From positions 744,001 to 808,000 of the forward strand of contig JAVJSV010000012.1 of NCBI GenBank assembly GCA_040219235.1: 64,000 nt of DNA, in the 5' to 3' direction. The notes beneath the pieces are model-generated. The model was not told the origin of the DNA. It made no database searches and worked only from the letters and a program-made list of their open reading frames with translations. Each line of letters begins with the position of its first letter. The stretch's first letter is position 1. Shown one piece after another: positions 33,585-40,803 of the stretch. This stretch comes from Rhodospirillaceae bacterium (GTDB lineage: Bacteria > Pseudomonadota > Alphaproteobacteria > Rhodospirillales > Rhodospirillaceae). The translations under genes were made by a program, and so were the position numbers.

Positions 33585-35063
33585 TTAGACGCTGGGTCTT
33601 ACATTTGCGTTAAGGCGGAAAAAGTTGGAGGGGTCGTAGGTGTTCTTCACCTGCACCAGCCGATCATAGTTGCCACCATAGTTGTCGTTCACTTGGCCTT
33701 GGCTCTCGTCGATGAGGGAGTTGACATAAAAGCCGCGTGTGAACGGTTCGATGTCTTTCCAGTAGGCCCGGTTCCACGCGATGTTTTGTTCATCCACATC
33801 TGTGTTATCGACCGCCCATTTGCTACTGGAGTCGATGTTGTACGAGGCATCGCGATGGGCCCACACTGTCTCGTCATGTCCAACGCGGGCGGGCGCACCA
33901 TCCATGGGCAGGAGGCCGACACTAAACTGGCGGCTGGCCAAGGGTTCCATGCGCTCGACCAGGGTGGTGATCAGGTCGTCGCTGATGTCTCGGAGGAAGC
34001 CACCCTTGGCGTAATGCCGGTTTCCGGGCGCGTTAAATCCGTCGTCTGCCACCCGTTGTATTTTCACATATTCAATGGGGAAAACGCGGCCCTGAACGGC
34101 GGCATCAAAGTCCCGCAAGGGTTTGAGCATTTTGTCGACGTCGGACATCGGGCCAAAGTAGTTGCCGCCAATGCTGACGCCGCCGCTGCCGTCTTCGCGC
34201 ATGGACACGCCGCCCAGCACAAACAGGTCTTCATGGGCGTTGTTGCTGAAATCGAAATACAGCTTCAGCGCGTCTTTGGCTTTTGCCATCGGATAACTGA
34301 ATCCGAAGTTGATCACCATTGGATTCATCTGGTGCAGACGGAAAATAAACTTGGTCACAATGCCGAAGTTGCCACCACCGCCGCGCACACCCCAATACAG
34401 ATCAGGGTTTTCTGTTGCGTTTGCGGTCAACACTTTACCCTCAGCCGTGACCAGCTCGACACCCAGCACATTGTCGATGGCCAAGCCGAACCGCCGTTGC
34501 AGGCGCCCCATGCCGCCGCCCAGGGTTAAACCGCCGACGCCGGTGTGCGACACAACGCCTGCTGTGGTCGCCAAGCCCAGGGGCAAGGCTTTCCGGTCCA
34601 GGTCGCCCAGTAAAGCGCCCCCTTGCACATGGGCTGTTTGCTCGGCGACGTTGATGTCCACGGCATTCATTTGCGTCAGGTCGATGACCAAGCCACCATC
34701 GCACACGCCTTTGCCAGACATGCTGTGGCCGCCACAGCGCACGGCGGTCAGCAGCGCGTTGGCGCGGGCAAATTTCACCGCCGCAACAACGTCGTCCACA
34801 TTCATGCAATGGGCAATCAGGGCCGGGCGGCGATCCCAAAAGCGGTTCCAGACTTGCCGGGCAATGTCATAGCCGACACTGTCAGGACGGAGAACGACCC
34901 CGTTAAAGCTCTCAGCGAAGGCCCGAATATCGCCTTTATCCAGCGTTGTGCTGTCCCCCTCGATGGTGATCGCGGGCACGTTTTCGGCCCAGGCGACTTT
35001 AAGGGAAAGACCGCTCATGGCGGCGGCGGCCAAAGCGGATTTCATCAGGGTGCGGCGGTGCAT
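33585..35063 (-). CDS. Secreted FAD-binding (berberine-bridge type) oxidoreductase
   Basis: 492 residues. Tat-like signal peptide (HRRTLMKSALAAAAMSGLSLKVAWA). The PCMH/BBE architecture follows: AVRCGGHSMSGKGVCDGGLVIDLTQMN with the His that is 8alpha-linked to FAD in the family, GGLTLGGGMGRLQRRFGLAIDNVLGVELVTAEG, YWGVRGGGGNFGIVTKFIF, and the C-terminal BBE block NYDRLVQVKNTYDPSNFFRLN. It oxidises alcohols, sugars or amine-containing compounds with O2 in the periplasm. GAGAGG lies 6 nt before the ATG. The second covalent Cys of bicovalent enzymes may correspond to C in GKGVCDGG, but its spacing differs from classical BBE. Confidence 0.9.
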   Translation of the reverse strand: MHRRTLMKSALAAAAMSGLSLKVAWAENVPAITIEGDSTTLDKGDIRAFAESFNGVVLRPDSVGYDIARQVWNRFWDRRPALIAHCMNVDDVVAAVKFARANALLTAVRCGGHSMSGKGVCDGGLVIDLTQMNAVDINVAEQTAHVQGGALLGDLDRKALPLGLATTAGVVSHTGVGGLTLGGGMGRLQRRFGLAIDNVLGVELVTAEGKVLTANATENPDLYWGVRGGGGNFGIVTKFIFRLHQMNPMVINFGFSYPMAKAKDALKLYFDFSNNAHEDLFVLGGVSMREDGSGGVSIGGNYFGPMSDVDKMLKPLRDFDAAVQGRVFPIEYVKIQRVADDGFNAPGNRHYAKGGFLRDISDDLITTLVERMEPLASRQFSVGLLPMDGAPARVGHDETVWAHRDASYNIDSSSKWAVDNTDVDEQNIAWNRAYWKDIEPFTRGFYVNSLIDESQGQVNDNYGGNYDRLVQVKNTYDPSNFFRLNANVRPSV

Positions 35064-35218
35064 AACAGCCTCTCATGGGTTGATCAGATATCGTTATGCC
35101 CAGCATAAGCATCACGGTGGCCAGTGGCCAGCGCGATTGCCCCAGACCGCAACTTTAGACACACGTGACTTAAGAAGCGGGCAATTTTAGAAGCGCGCGA
35201 CTTTAGAAGAGCGCCGCC

Positions 35219-35491
35219 TTAATCGAAGTGATCATCCCCCAAGGGGCTTTTGGTTTTTTTTGAGGTTTTCTTGGGTAACGGCGTGTTCTCGGGCGGCTGG
35301 GCCGAGGGGGTGCGTTTGCGCGGCGACATGACGATGATCTCGAATACGTACCACAGTGCGCCCGCGCCCAGCACATAGCCAGCCACATCCAGCTGGCTGC
35401 GAATGGTGATGTCGAACGCCAGAATCATCACAAACGCACCGATGCCAAACAGCAGGCAGCGCACAAGCCGCAAGGTAAAGGCCTTGTCCAT
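35219..35491 (-). CDS. Small two-helix membrane protein
   Basis: 90 residues. Helices at about 10-27 (CLLFGIGAFVMILAF) and 36-54 (VAGYVLGAGALWYVFEIIVM), then a basic, Pro-rich cytoplasmic tail (SPRKRTPSAQPPENTPLPKKTSKK). No family recognised. The ribosome site is weak (AGG close to the ATG). The membrane-plus-basic-tail pattern argues it is real. Confidence 0.6.
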   Translation of the reverse strand: MDKAFTLRLVRCLLFGIGAFVMILAFDITIRSQLDVAGYVLGAGALWYVFEIIVMSPRKRTPSAQPPENTPLPKKTSKKTKSPLGDDHFD

Positions 35492-35569
35492 AGCCTAAGT
35501 TTGGTCTGGTTTTTAGTCGCACACAATAGGGATCGCCCAAATTGTCGCAGGACTTTCTTATTGCGCGCC

Positions 35570-36247
35570 TTAGTAAATTGGGGCGAGGCGATGGGTTTCT
35601 TTAAAGCCCAGCCACCAGTGCACGTAACAGGCGGCCAGGGGCTCGGCCATTTGCTGACGAAACACCAGATCATCTGAAATGGCTTTGGTCTCTTCGCTCA
35701 CGTCCAGTTCGAGCAGCCGAATGATCCACTTCATCACCTGATCATGGGGCTTGAGCATTTCTTCGTACTGGCTGCGTTTCACCGTGCGCAGCATGTCGAA
35801 CACCAAATCCGCCGCGGCCCGCCCGTCGCGGCCCAAAGCCAGATCAATCTGGTCGTTAATGTCCGACATCACTTCGTCGGCCGGCGCCCGTTCAAACAAT
35901 TTGAACACTTTGATGGCTTCCGAGGCGATGATGGCGCAGTAGAAATACATCTCTAAATCATGCTTCTCGATCAGCGCGCGTTTATGGTCAAAATCCAGGT
36001 CCGAGGCTTCAATATGACCCTTGAGGCGATTCAGCCATTCCGGGAATTGGCGGTCGCAGATGCGTTTCATATCGCGCAGAAAATCAGCTACGGCCACGGC
36101 GGTTTTGACCTTCTGTTTCCGCGAGGTCATGTCCTGCCACAGCTCGGCCATGCGGGCACGGCTATACCAGGGGGGCATGGTCGTGTCGGAGGTAGACGCA
36201 GTGACGGGGCCGAAGGGCGGTGGGGCCGATTGATCAACCATTCCCAT
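35570..36247 (-). CDS. Conserved-looking helical hypothetical protein
   Basis: 225 residues, no signal or membrane segment. Mostly alpha-helical with many charged residues: AELWQDMTSRKQKVKTAVAVADFLRDMKRICDRQFPEWLNRLKGHIEASDLD, HDLEMYFYCAIIASEAIKVFKLF and YEEMLKPHDQVMKWIIRLLELD. Not recognised. The Pro/Ser/Thr-rich first 25 residues may be disordered, so the true start could be later (for example Met24 or Met33). It lies 78 bp upstream of the two-helix membrane protein gene on the same strand. Confidence 0.65.
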   Translation of the reverse strand: MGMVDQSAPPPFGPVTASTSDTTMPPWYSRARMAELWQDMTSRKQKVKTAVAVADFLRDMKRICDRQFPEWLNRLKGHIEASDLDFDHKRALIEKHDLEMYFYCAIIASEAIKVFKLFERAPADEVMSDINDQIDLALGRDGRAAADLVFDMLRTVKRSQYEEMLKPHDQVMKWIIRLLELDVSEETKAISDDLVFRQQMAEPLAACYVHWWLGFKETHRLAPIY

Positions 36248-36339
36248 TTACAGAAAACCCCATATCAAACCGCCCAAATTCATATCTATAACCATAATCT
36301 GCTTATGCTCTTTCACAAAGGCTAAAAATCCCCTTTTAG

Positions 36340-36352
36340 TTGATTCGATCAA
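36340..36352. promoter_or_regulatory. Palindromic site TTGAT-N3-ATCAA
   Basis: TTGAT TCG ATCAA, symmetric half-sites in the 228-bp gap between divergent genes, 124 bp before the first PAS gene. It resembles an FNR/FixK box but has a 3-bp rather than 4-bp spacer, so that assignment is doubtful. Confidence 0.3.
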
Positions 36353-36475
36353 TCCAGTGTACGCTGACCGAACGTCTTGCCATTTACGATGGAGCCATGT
36401 CTCCTTAATCTCGGAAGATCATTAAAGGTTTTTTCATCGCGCCATTAAGTCCACCCTCTGCCGCAGGATTCCTTC

Positions 36476-37057
36476 TTGGACCAGGTTTCACCTCTTGCTC
36501 AGATCAAACCGCTCGGCGAGGGGTGCGTGGCCTTTTGGACGTATTGGAACAGCCTGCCCAAGCACAATTACATGCCGCACCTCAGCGATTACTTCGATCA
36601 TGTGCCGCCGCTGTTGCAGCCCTATGTGGTGATGATGGATCTGCAGTCCGCCGATAAAATGACCATGCGTCTGATGGGCACCGCGATGACTGAGTATTTG
36701 GGGGAGATGACAGGTTCCTCTGCGGAAAGTCTGTACAGCGGCGAAACCCGTAAAATTGCCATTGCCAAAGCGTGGACGGCGCTCAATCATCCCTGCGGGT
36801 ATCTGGTCAGCCGCACCTTGCGTACCCCCTCTGGCCAACTGTTTATGTCGAATGGCATCGTCCTGCCCATTCGCACGGCGTCACCAGACAGCTTAACGGT
36901 CGTCAGTTTTGCCGAGCTTCCCTCGGTCTCCGCGGGTGTGGCGCGCGAAGATCAAATTGAAGCGGTGCAGGGTTTCGCCCAGCACATGTGGTTGGATATT
37001 GGAGCCGGTGAACCGGCAGAAGAAAGCGGTGAACCGGCAGAAGACAACACCGGGTGA
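36476..37057 (+). CDS. PAS_5-type sensor-like protein, copy 1, with interrupted repeat tail
   Basis: 193 residues from TTG 36476 (AGGA 7 nt upstream; no ATG fits). The core CVAFWTYWNSLPKHNYMPHLSDYFDHVPPLLQPYVVMMDLQSADKMTMRLMGTAMTEYLGEMTGSS matches the PAS_5 family of small alphaproteobacterial PAS proteins (RLxGTAxxxxxGxxxTG). It ends in acidic repeats (GEPAEESGEPAEDNTG) and stops at 37057. The next reading frame carries on the same repeat to 37115, so the tail appears truncated by one extra G. No output domain; probably a ligand- or redox-sensing partner protein. Paralogue immediately downstream. Confidence 0.8.
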   Translation: MDQVSPLAQIKPLGEGCVAFWTYWNSLPKHNYMPHLSDYFDHVPPLLQPYVVMMDLQSADKMTMRLMGTAMTEYLGEMTGSSAESLYSGETRKIAIAKAWTALNHPCGYLVSRTLRTPSGQLFMSNGIVLPIRTASPDSLTVVSFAELPSVSAGVAREDQIEAVQGFAQHMWLDIGAGEPAEESGEPAEDNTG

Positions 37058-37115
37058 ACCCGCAGATAACAACGCTGAACCCGCAGAAGACAACACTGAA
37101 CCTGCAGATGAATAA
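37007..37115 (+). repeat. EPAE(D) coding repeats crossing a frameshift
   Basis: Imperfect 21-24 bp repeats (GAACCGGCAGAAGA, GAACCGGCAGAAGACAACACC, GAACCCGCAGATAACAACGCT, GAACCCGCAGAAGACAACACT, GAACCTGCAGATGAATAA). The first two are read in the frame of the PAS gene, the last three in the +1 frame. Removing one G from the GGG at 37052-37054 joins them into one frame ending at TAA 37113-37115. Confidence 0.85.
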
Positions 37116-37130
37116 AGAGTATCCGTCCCA

Positions 37131-37784
37131 GTGAACGACGATCTAACTCCCCGCCAAACACCCGGCCAAACCCCCGGCCAAACCCCCGGCCAAACCCCAG
37201 ATCAAATGGACCGCATCTCAGCTTATGGCGAGAACTTTCTGGCGATGTGGACCTATTGGCACAGCTTGCCCAAGCAAAACCTGATGCCCCATCTCAGTGA
37301 TTATCTGGATAACGTGCCGCCCGACCTTCAGCCCAAGGTGGTGCTGTTGGATTTACAAGACCCGACTGGCGGCAATGCTGTTCCGTTAGACATTACCGTG
37401 CGGTTGGCGGGCACCATGGTCACGGCGTTCACCGGCGAGATTACTGGCACCAATGCCGAACGTTTGTATCAGGGCAAAGCCCGCGCCATGGCCATTCGGG
37501 CGGCGTGGACGGCGGCCAGCCAGCCGTGCGGATATTTGGTCAGTCGCGAAGTGCGCAGCCGTTTCGGATTGGTGTTTCAGTCCCGCGCGCTCATTCTGCC
37601 CCTGCGCACAAGCACGACCGGCAGCAAAACCGTTCTCAGTTTTAATGAACGTCCGCCGATCAAGGTGAACGACGCCCCCCGTGCGGCCAAGTCCGACCAG
37701 GTCGAGGCCGTGCTGGATTATCCCATGCCCCATTGGTTGGATATTGGGGCACGAGTTCCGGCCAGATTGAGTGTCCCCAAATGA
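37131..37784 (+). CDS. PAS_5-type sensor-like protein, copy 2, with TPGQ repeats
   Basis: 217 residues from GTG 37131. Residues about 9-23 are TPGQ repeats from a 12-bp DNA repeat. The core FLAMWTYWHSLPKQNLMPHLSDYLDNVPPDLQPKVVLLDLQ, VRLAGTMVTAFTGEITGTNAERLY, AWTAASQPCGYLVSREVRSRFG and PHWLDIGARVP aligns along its length with the upstream PAS protein, so they are tandem duplicates. ATG 37206 after the repeats is an alternative start without a better ribosome site. Probably a PAS_5 sensory protein; the two may dimerise. Confidence 0.8.
   Translation: MNDDLTPRQTPGQTPGQTPGQTPDQMDRISAYGENFLAMWTYWHSLPKQNLMPHLSDYLDNVPPDLQPKVVLLDLQDPTGGNAVPLDITVRLAGTMVTAFTGEITGTNAERLYQGKARAMAIRAAWTAASQPCGYLVSREVRSRFGLVFQSRALILPLRTSTTGSKTVLSFNERPPIKVNDAPRAAKSDQVEAVLDYPMPHWLDIGARVPARLSVPK
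37154..37198 (+). repeat. 12-bp tandem coding repeat (TPGQ)
   Basis: CCAAACACCCGG (37154-37165), then CCAAACCCCCGG twice (37166-37189) and a partial unit to 37198. Each unit encodes Q-T-P-G in the N-terminus of the second PAS protein. In-frame copy-number change would lengthen the linker without a frameshift. Confidence 0.9.
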
Positions 37785-37786
37785 CA

Positions 37787-37814
37787 ACAGCCCCTCCGCG
37801 CAGGAAGGGGCTGT
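37787..37814. terminator. Hairpin between convergent genes, possible terminator
   Basis: ACAGCCCCT (37787-37795) pairs with AGGGGCTGT (37806-37814) around a 10-nt loop, in the 74-bp gap between the second PAS gene and the convergent methyltransferase gene. No good T-run on either strand, so efficiency is uncertain. Confidence 0.5.
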
Positions 37815-37858
37815 GTCTTAAGGGGCTGCATCTTAGAGCATAATTGATACGTTTGGAT

Positions 37859-39037
37859 TTATGCTTTGGCGAAGTTGCGATCACCGAACTGCCGGGCAAT
37901 CGGTGGTGCGCCGTCGATCCGTTTAAAGCCACGCTTGGCAATTTCCTCGGTGAAATCAATCGAATGGTAAGACAGGCTCCACACTTCATTGTTCCAACGA
38001 TGATCAAACCAGCGCGAATGCAATTGAGCGGCCCGCCCTTCCAAACCGCCGGTGACAAAGTCCAGCGGGGTATAAACTCCACCGGGCCGCAGCACGCGGT
38101 TGGCTTCAGCGATAATCTCTTTGGTTTTCTCACCGGGCACTTCGTGATGCATGATGTAGCTGGTCACCAGATCGAAGTAGCCATCGGGGAAGCCGGTTTC
38201 TTCGGCCAGGGCCTGACGGAAGTTGGTGCCGCTGCCAATATCGTTGGCCCGCAAATGCGCGTAGCGCACCATCGGCCCGCCAATATCAACGCCCCACACT
38301 TCCGCATCGGGGAAGCGCTCTTTCAAGGCAACCGACATCTGGCCAATCCCGCACCCCATATCGAGGATGCGCTTGACCTTGCCATCGGCGGGCAGGGGCA
38401 GACGGCCAGCCACGTTTCTATGTATCTCATCCTGCTCGTTATGGCCCAGCACCGAGATATAAAAACTGTTGGTGCCGTAGTGGTACACATGACCCGCAAA
38501 GGCATCGCCCACATAGCCATCAGGCTGAATGTGAATTTCATGGCGGGTGTAGTCCGGCACATACATATCCGGGCGCAGCTCCAAGGTGCCGGGACCAACA
38601 TTGTCGGCGGCTTCCATTTCCGACAGGTACATGTCGGCGTTGGCATGGAAATAATCTTGCAGCGTTTTCCACGTCACCTGCTGGTTTGAAATCCAGGCCC
38701 GGGAGGCCAGATTGATCTGCGGATTACCGTCCGCAACTTTCAGCATCTGGTCGTAGGTCATGCTCGCTTTAGGGTCCATCCCGGCTTCAACCAGGGCCTC
38801 GTCCAGCATCATGGCCGAGACGCGGCGCATCTTTTTAGCCTGAAACAGGCGGAACCCCAGGGTAAAGTCTTGCTGGCTTTCAAGTTCCAGCGTGCCGAGG
38901 CGCTCCATCCGGCCTGTGCTGCCGCGCAGTTCGATGTCCCCCACAGGTGAGTTTGCGTAGGCTGCGCGCTCTTTAAAAAAGGCTTTCATGGCAACGGCCC
39001 CTGCGGCGGTGCCAAAGAGTGTTCGACGGTTCATCAT
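37859..39037 (-). CDS. SAM-dependent methyltransferase with Tat-like signal peptide
   Basis: 392 residues. It begins MMNRRTLFGTAAGAVAMKAFFKERAAYA, a twin-arginine-style signal. An N-terminal helical domain follows, then YHYGTNSFYISVLGHNEQD (matching YDWGTYIYSMGGLGTGN in the paralogue at 16941), and the SAM core: RILDMGCGIGQMSVALKERFPDAEVWGVDIGGPMVRYAHLRAN, FDLVTSYIMHHEVP and EANRVLRPGGVYTPLDF. The glycine loop is intact. AGGAG 7 nt before the ATG. An exported SAM-dependent enzyme is paradoxical because SAM is cytosolic. The gene for a small helical partner lies 77 bp upstream on the same strand. Confidence 0.85.
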   Translation of the reverse strand: MMNRRTLFGTAAGAVAMKAFFKERAAYANSPVGDIELRGSTGRMERLGTLELESQQDFTLGFRLFQAKKMRRVSAMMLDEALVEAGMDPKASMTYDQMLKVADGNPQINLASRAWISNQQVTWKTLQDYFHANADMYLSEMEAADNVGPGTLELRPDMYVPDYTRHEIHIQPDGYVGDAFAGHVYHYGTNSFYISVLGHNEQDEIHRNVAGRLPLPADGKVKRILDMGCGIGQMSVALKERFPDAEVWGVDIGGPMVRYAHLRANDIGSGTNFRQALAEETGFPDGYFDLVTSYIMHHEVPGEKTKEIIAEANRVLRPGGVYTPLDFVTGGLEGRAAQLHSRWFDHRWNNEVWSLSYHSIDFTEEIAKRGFKRIDGAPPIARQFGDRNFAKA

Positions 39038-39114
39038 GTGTTTTCTCCTAAATCTTTCAAGCGTGTCTGAGCATCACCGTGTTGGTGTGATTAAATATCA
39101 CCGTGTCGGTGTGA

Positions 39115-39465
39115 TTAAATATCATCACCGCGCTTTTTAAAGTCGGCGGAAAAATGCGTGCTGCTGGTGTGCGCCAATGGTCCAAACGCCAGATCAATGA
39201 ACCGGTCGCGGTCGACTTCCCAGGCCGCGTTTTGCTCATCCGTTGGCACATATTGCTCAATCATCTCGCTGGTGACGCCTTTTTCTTCCAGCACCGCTTC
39301 AACAACTTTCAGGCGGCGCTTGGTGGCCCACATTTCTGTGCCCATGGCAATCACCGTGCTAACCAGATTATCGAGCACCGGGTTGCCCAGGTACGAGGCG
39401 TCCGTGATGTCAGATGGAATGGCATCTGTTGCATAAGTCTGCCGGGTTGTTTTGAGTTTAGCCAT
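39115..39465 (-). CDS. Small helical protein, family paired with methyltransferases (member 3)
   Basis: 116 residues. YLGNPVLDNLVSTVIAMGTEMWATKRRLKVVEAVLEEKGVTSEMIEQYVPTDEQNAAWEVDRDRFIDLAF follows the same pattern as the proteins at 16552 and 18252 (P-x-x-D-x-[IL], helix with E and [DR]-R-[LM]-x-x-[VI]-E, EKG, then I-E-x-Y-x-P and R-[DE]-x-[FY]-[IL]), though more diverged and with a different N-terminus and a basic C-terminus. GGAG 8 nt upstream. Immediately upstream of the signal-bearing methyltransferase gene, so co-transcription is likely. Confidence 0.75.
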   Translation of the reverse strand: MAKLKTTRQTYATDAIPSDITDASYLGNPVLDNLVSTVIAMGTEMWATKRRLKVVEAVLEEKGVTSEMIEQYVPTDEQNAAWEVDRDRFIDLAFGPLAHTSSTHFSADFKKRGDDI

Positions 39466-39903
39466 AGGTCTCTCCCCATGAGGTCTGAGTTGCTTTGCTG
39501 ATTACTTTACCGCTCACCAGAACACACGCTGGCTAACGGCTATAACGTGGCTGAACGCGAAGACTAGCATTGATATGGGTCAACATGGGTCAGCGGTTTG
39601 ACCTGCCGTTCACAATGTGGCGCATCTCGTTCGCCTTGTGGACGCGCAGTCCGGGCGTGCATCTACTCTCGAGAGACCGTCAGGCTTTTATCTTCAGCGG
39701 CGAACGTCATGGCATGCCGAGCATGCGAAACAACACATGCCGAGCACGCAGACAATAATGCGAATATGCGGTTATACCTGCTCCAGGCTTGCGTCTAATC
39801 GCGGGAGACCGTCAGGCTTTTATCTTCAGCGGCGAACGTCATGGCATGCCGAGCATGCAGACAATAATGCGAATATGTGGTTATACCTGCTCCAGGCGTG
39901 CAT
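39466..39903. other. Repeat-rich intergenic stretch
   Basis: 438 bp without a credible gene. Dominated from about 39651 by duplicated copies of the 3' end of the neighbouring gene (see the repeat entry). The left 180 bp shows only a short ATGGGTCA direct repeat near 39576-39592. Confidence 0.6.
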
Positions 39904-39955
39904 CTACTCTCGAGAGACCGTCAGGCTTTTATCTTCAGCGGCGAACGTCATATTC
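39651..39955. repeat. Tandem duplications of the 3' end of the adjacent NAD(P)-binding protein gene
   Basis: The block starting GAGACCGTCAGGCTTTTATC occurs at 39673, 39805 and 39914. The copy at 39914 is the authentic 3' end of the gene read on the minus strand. The other two retain the same coding end (MTFAAEDKSLTVSR then Glu or Asp and TAG) but no gene in front. Periods are 132 and 109 bp; the difference is a 23-bp segment in the first unit. Units also share GGCATGCCGAGCATGC (symmetrical GCATGC sites) and GGTTATACCTGCTCCAGGC. Confidence 0.92.
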
Positions 39956-40662
39956 GCGCAGGCGTCGTTGCCCATGCAGGCCACGGTCATTTCCGCCAGA
40001 TCGGCGCGCGACACCGGCCCCATCGACATGCGGTCTTCTGTCAGTTCCGCCAAGCCCGTGGGGGCGGTGCCTTCGGGGGCAATAATGCCGGTGCGAATAA
40101 TCACATAGGTCAAACCGCTGGCTTTCAAGTCTTCCTCGGCGGCATAGCGTTCGTCCATACTGTCTTTGGTGCGGGCGCGGGCTGCTTCGGAATAGGCCAT
40201 GGCGCTATCGCCCACGCCGACCGAGCTGAGGAATATAATTTCTTCCGTGCCATGCTTTTTAGCCGCCGCTGTGATGTTCATTTGGGTGGTGTCCCAAAAG
40301 TTTTTTTGCGTGCCGCGTCCGCCTATGGCGTTGATGGCCACGCGCGGTTTGGCTGCGGCAAAGGCGGCGTCTACATCGGCGGCCTTCATGGCATCGCCCA
40401 CCGCGTACGCAACCTCTTTTCCGGCCAGGCGCGCGCGGTCGGATGTGGGCCGCACAAATACCGTAACCGCTTCACCCTGGGCCAACAGCTCGTCGACGAT
40501 AAACGCCCCCGTGCGGCCGGCACCGCCAAACACGATCACGCCACCCTCAGCCGCCAGACTGGCTGTGGTCAAACTGGCTGTGGTCAAAGGGGCTGCAAAC
40601 ACAGCACACAGCGCCACCAGAAACGGTGTGAGGGAAAACCGGGATGAGACAGGCCGAGTCAT
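39904..40662 (-). CDS. Exported NAD(P)-binding SDR-like protein
   Basis: 252 residues. Signal peptide MTRPVSSRFSLTPFLVALCAVFAAPLTTASL with a tandem TTASL duplication, then an atypical short-chain dehydrogenase: GGVIVFGGAGRTGAFIVDELLAQG (nucleotide-binding GGxGxxG), VAINAIGG, FLSSVGVGDS and YAAEEDLKASGLTYVIIRTG. Resembles NAD(P)H-binding NmrA-like/complex-I-assembly-like SDRs (YwnB type). A Rossmann enzyme with an export signal is unusual unless a periplasmic cofactor pool or tight cofactor retention exists. GGAGG 7 nt before the ATG. The 3' end is copied twice downstream. Confidence 0.85.
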   Translation of the reverse strand: MTRPVSSRFSLTPFLVALCAVFAAPLTTASLTTASLAAEGGVIVFGGAGRTGAFIVDELLAQGEAVTVFVRPTSDRARLAGKEVAYAVGDAMKAADVDAAFAAAKPRVAINAIGGRGTQKNFWDTTQMNITAAAKKHGTEEIIFLSSVGVGDSAMAYSEAARARTKDSMDERYAAEEDLKASGLTYVIIRTGIIAPEGTAPTGLAELTEDRMSMGPVSRADLAEMTVACMGNDACANMTFAAEDKSLTVSRE

Positions 40663-40803
40663 ACTATGCCTCCGTACAGACGATCTCTGCGTTAGAATCT
40701 CTACGCCAGGACGCTACTCCTAAAACGGGCATAACGAAATCAAAACACATCGTTTAAACGTTCTAAAAGCTGGGCTCTCGCGCAGATGTGAAGCCGTTTA
40801 ACC

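Noticed and set aside
33498-34529. 343-residue plus-strand ORF opposite the berberine-bridge enzyme
   Set aside because: Antisense to a clear FAD protein gene, no motif; composition shadow only.
36340-36352. FNR/FixK box
   Set aside because: Half-sites TTGAT and ATCAA are perfect but the spacer is 3, not 4 bp; kept only as a palindrome.
37844-38689. 281-residue plus-strand ORF
   Set aside because: Antisense to the methyltransferase; no motif or ribosome site.
39651-39955. CRISPR array
   Set aside because: Only three long repeats, derived from a gene 3' end, with similar rather than unique spacers.
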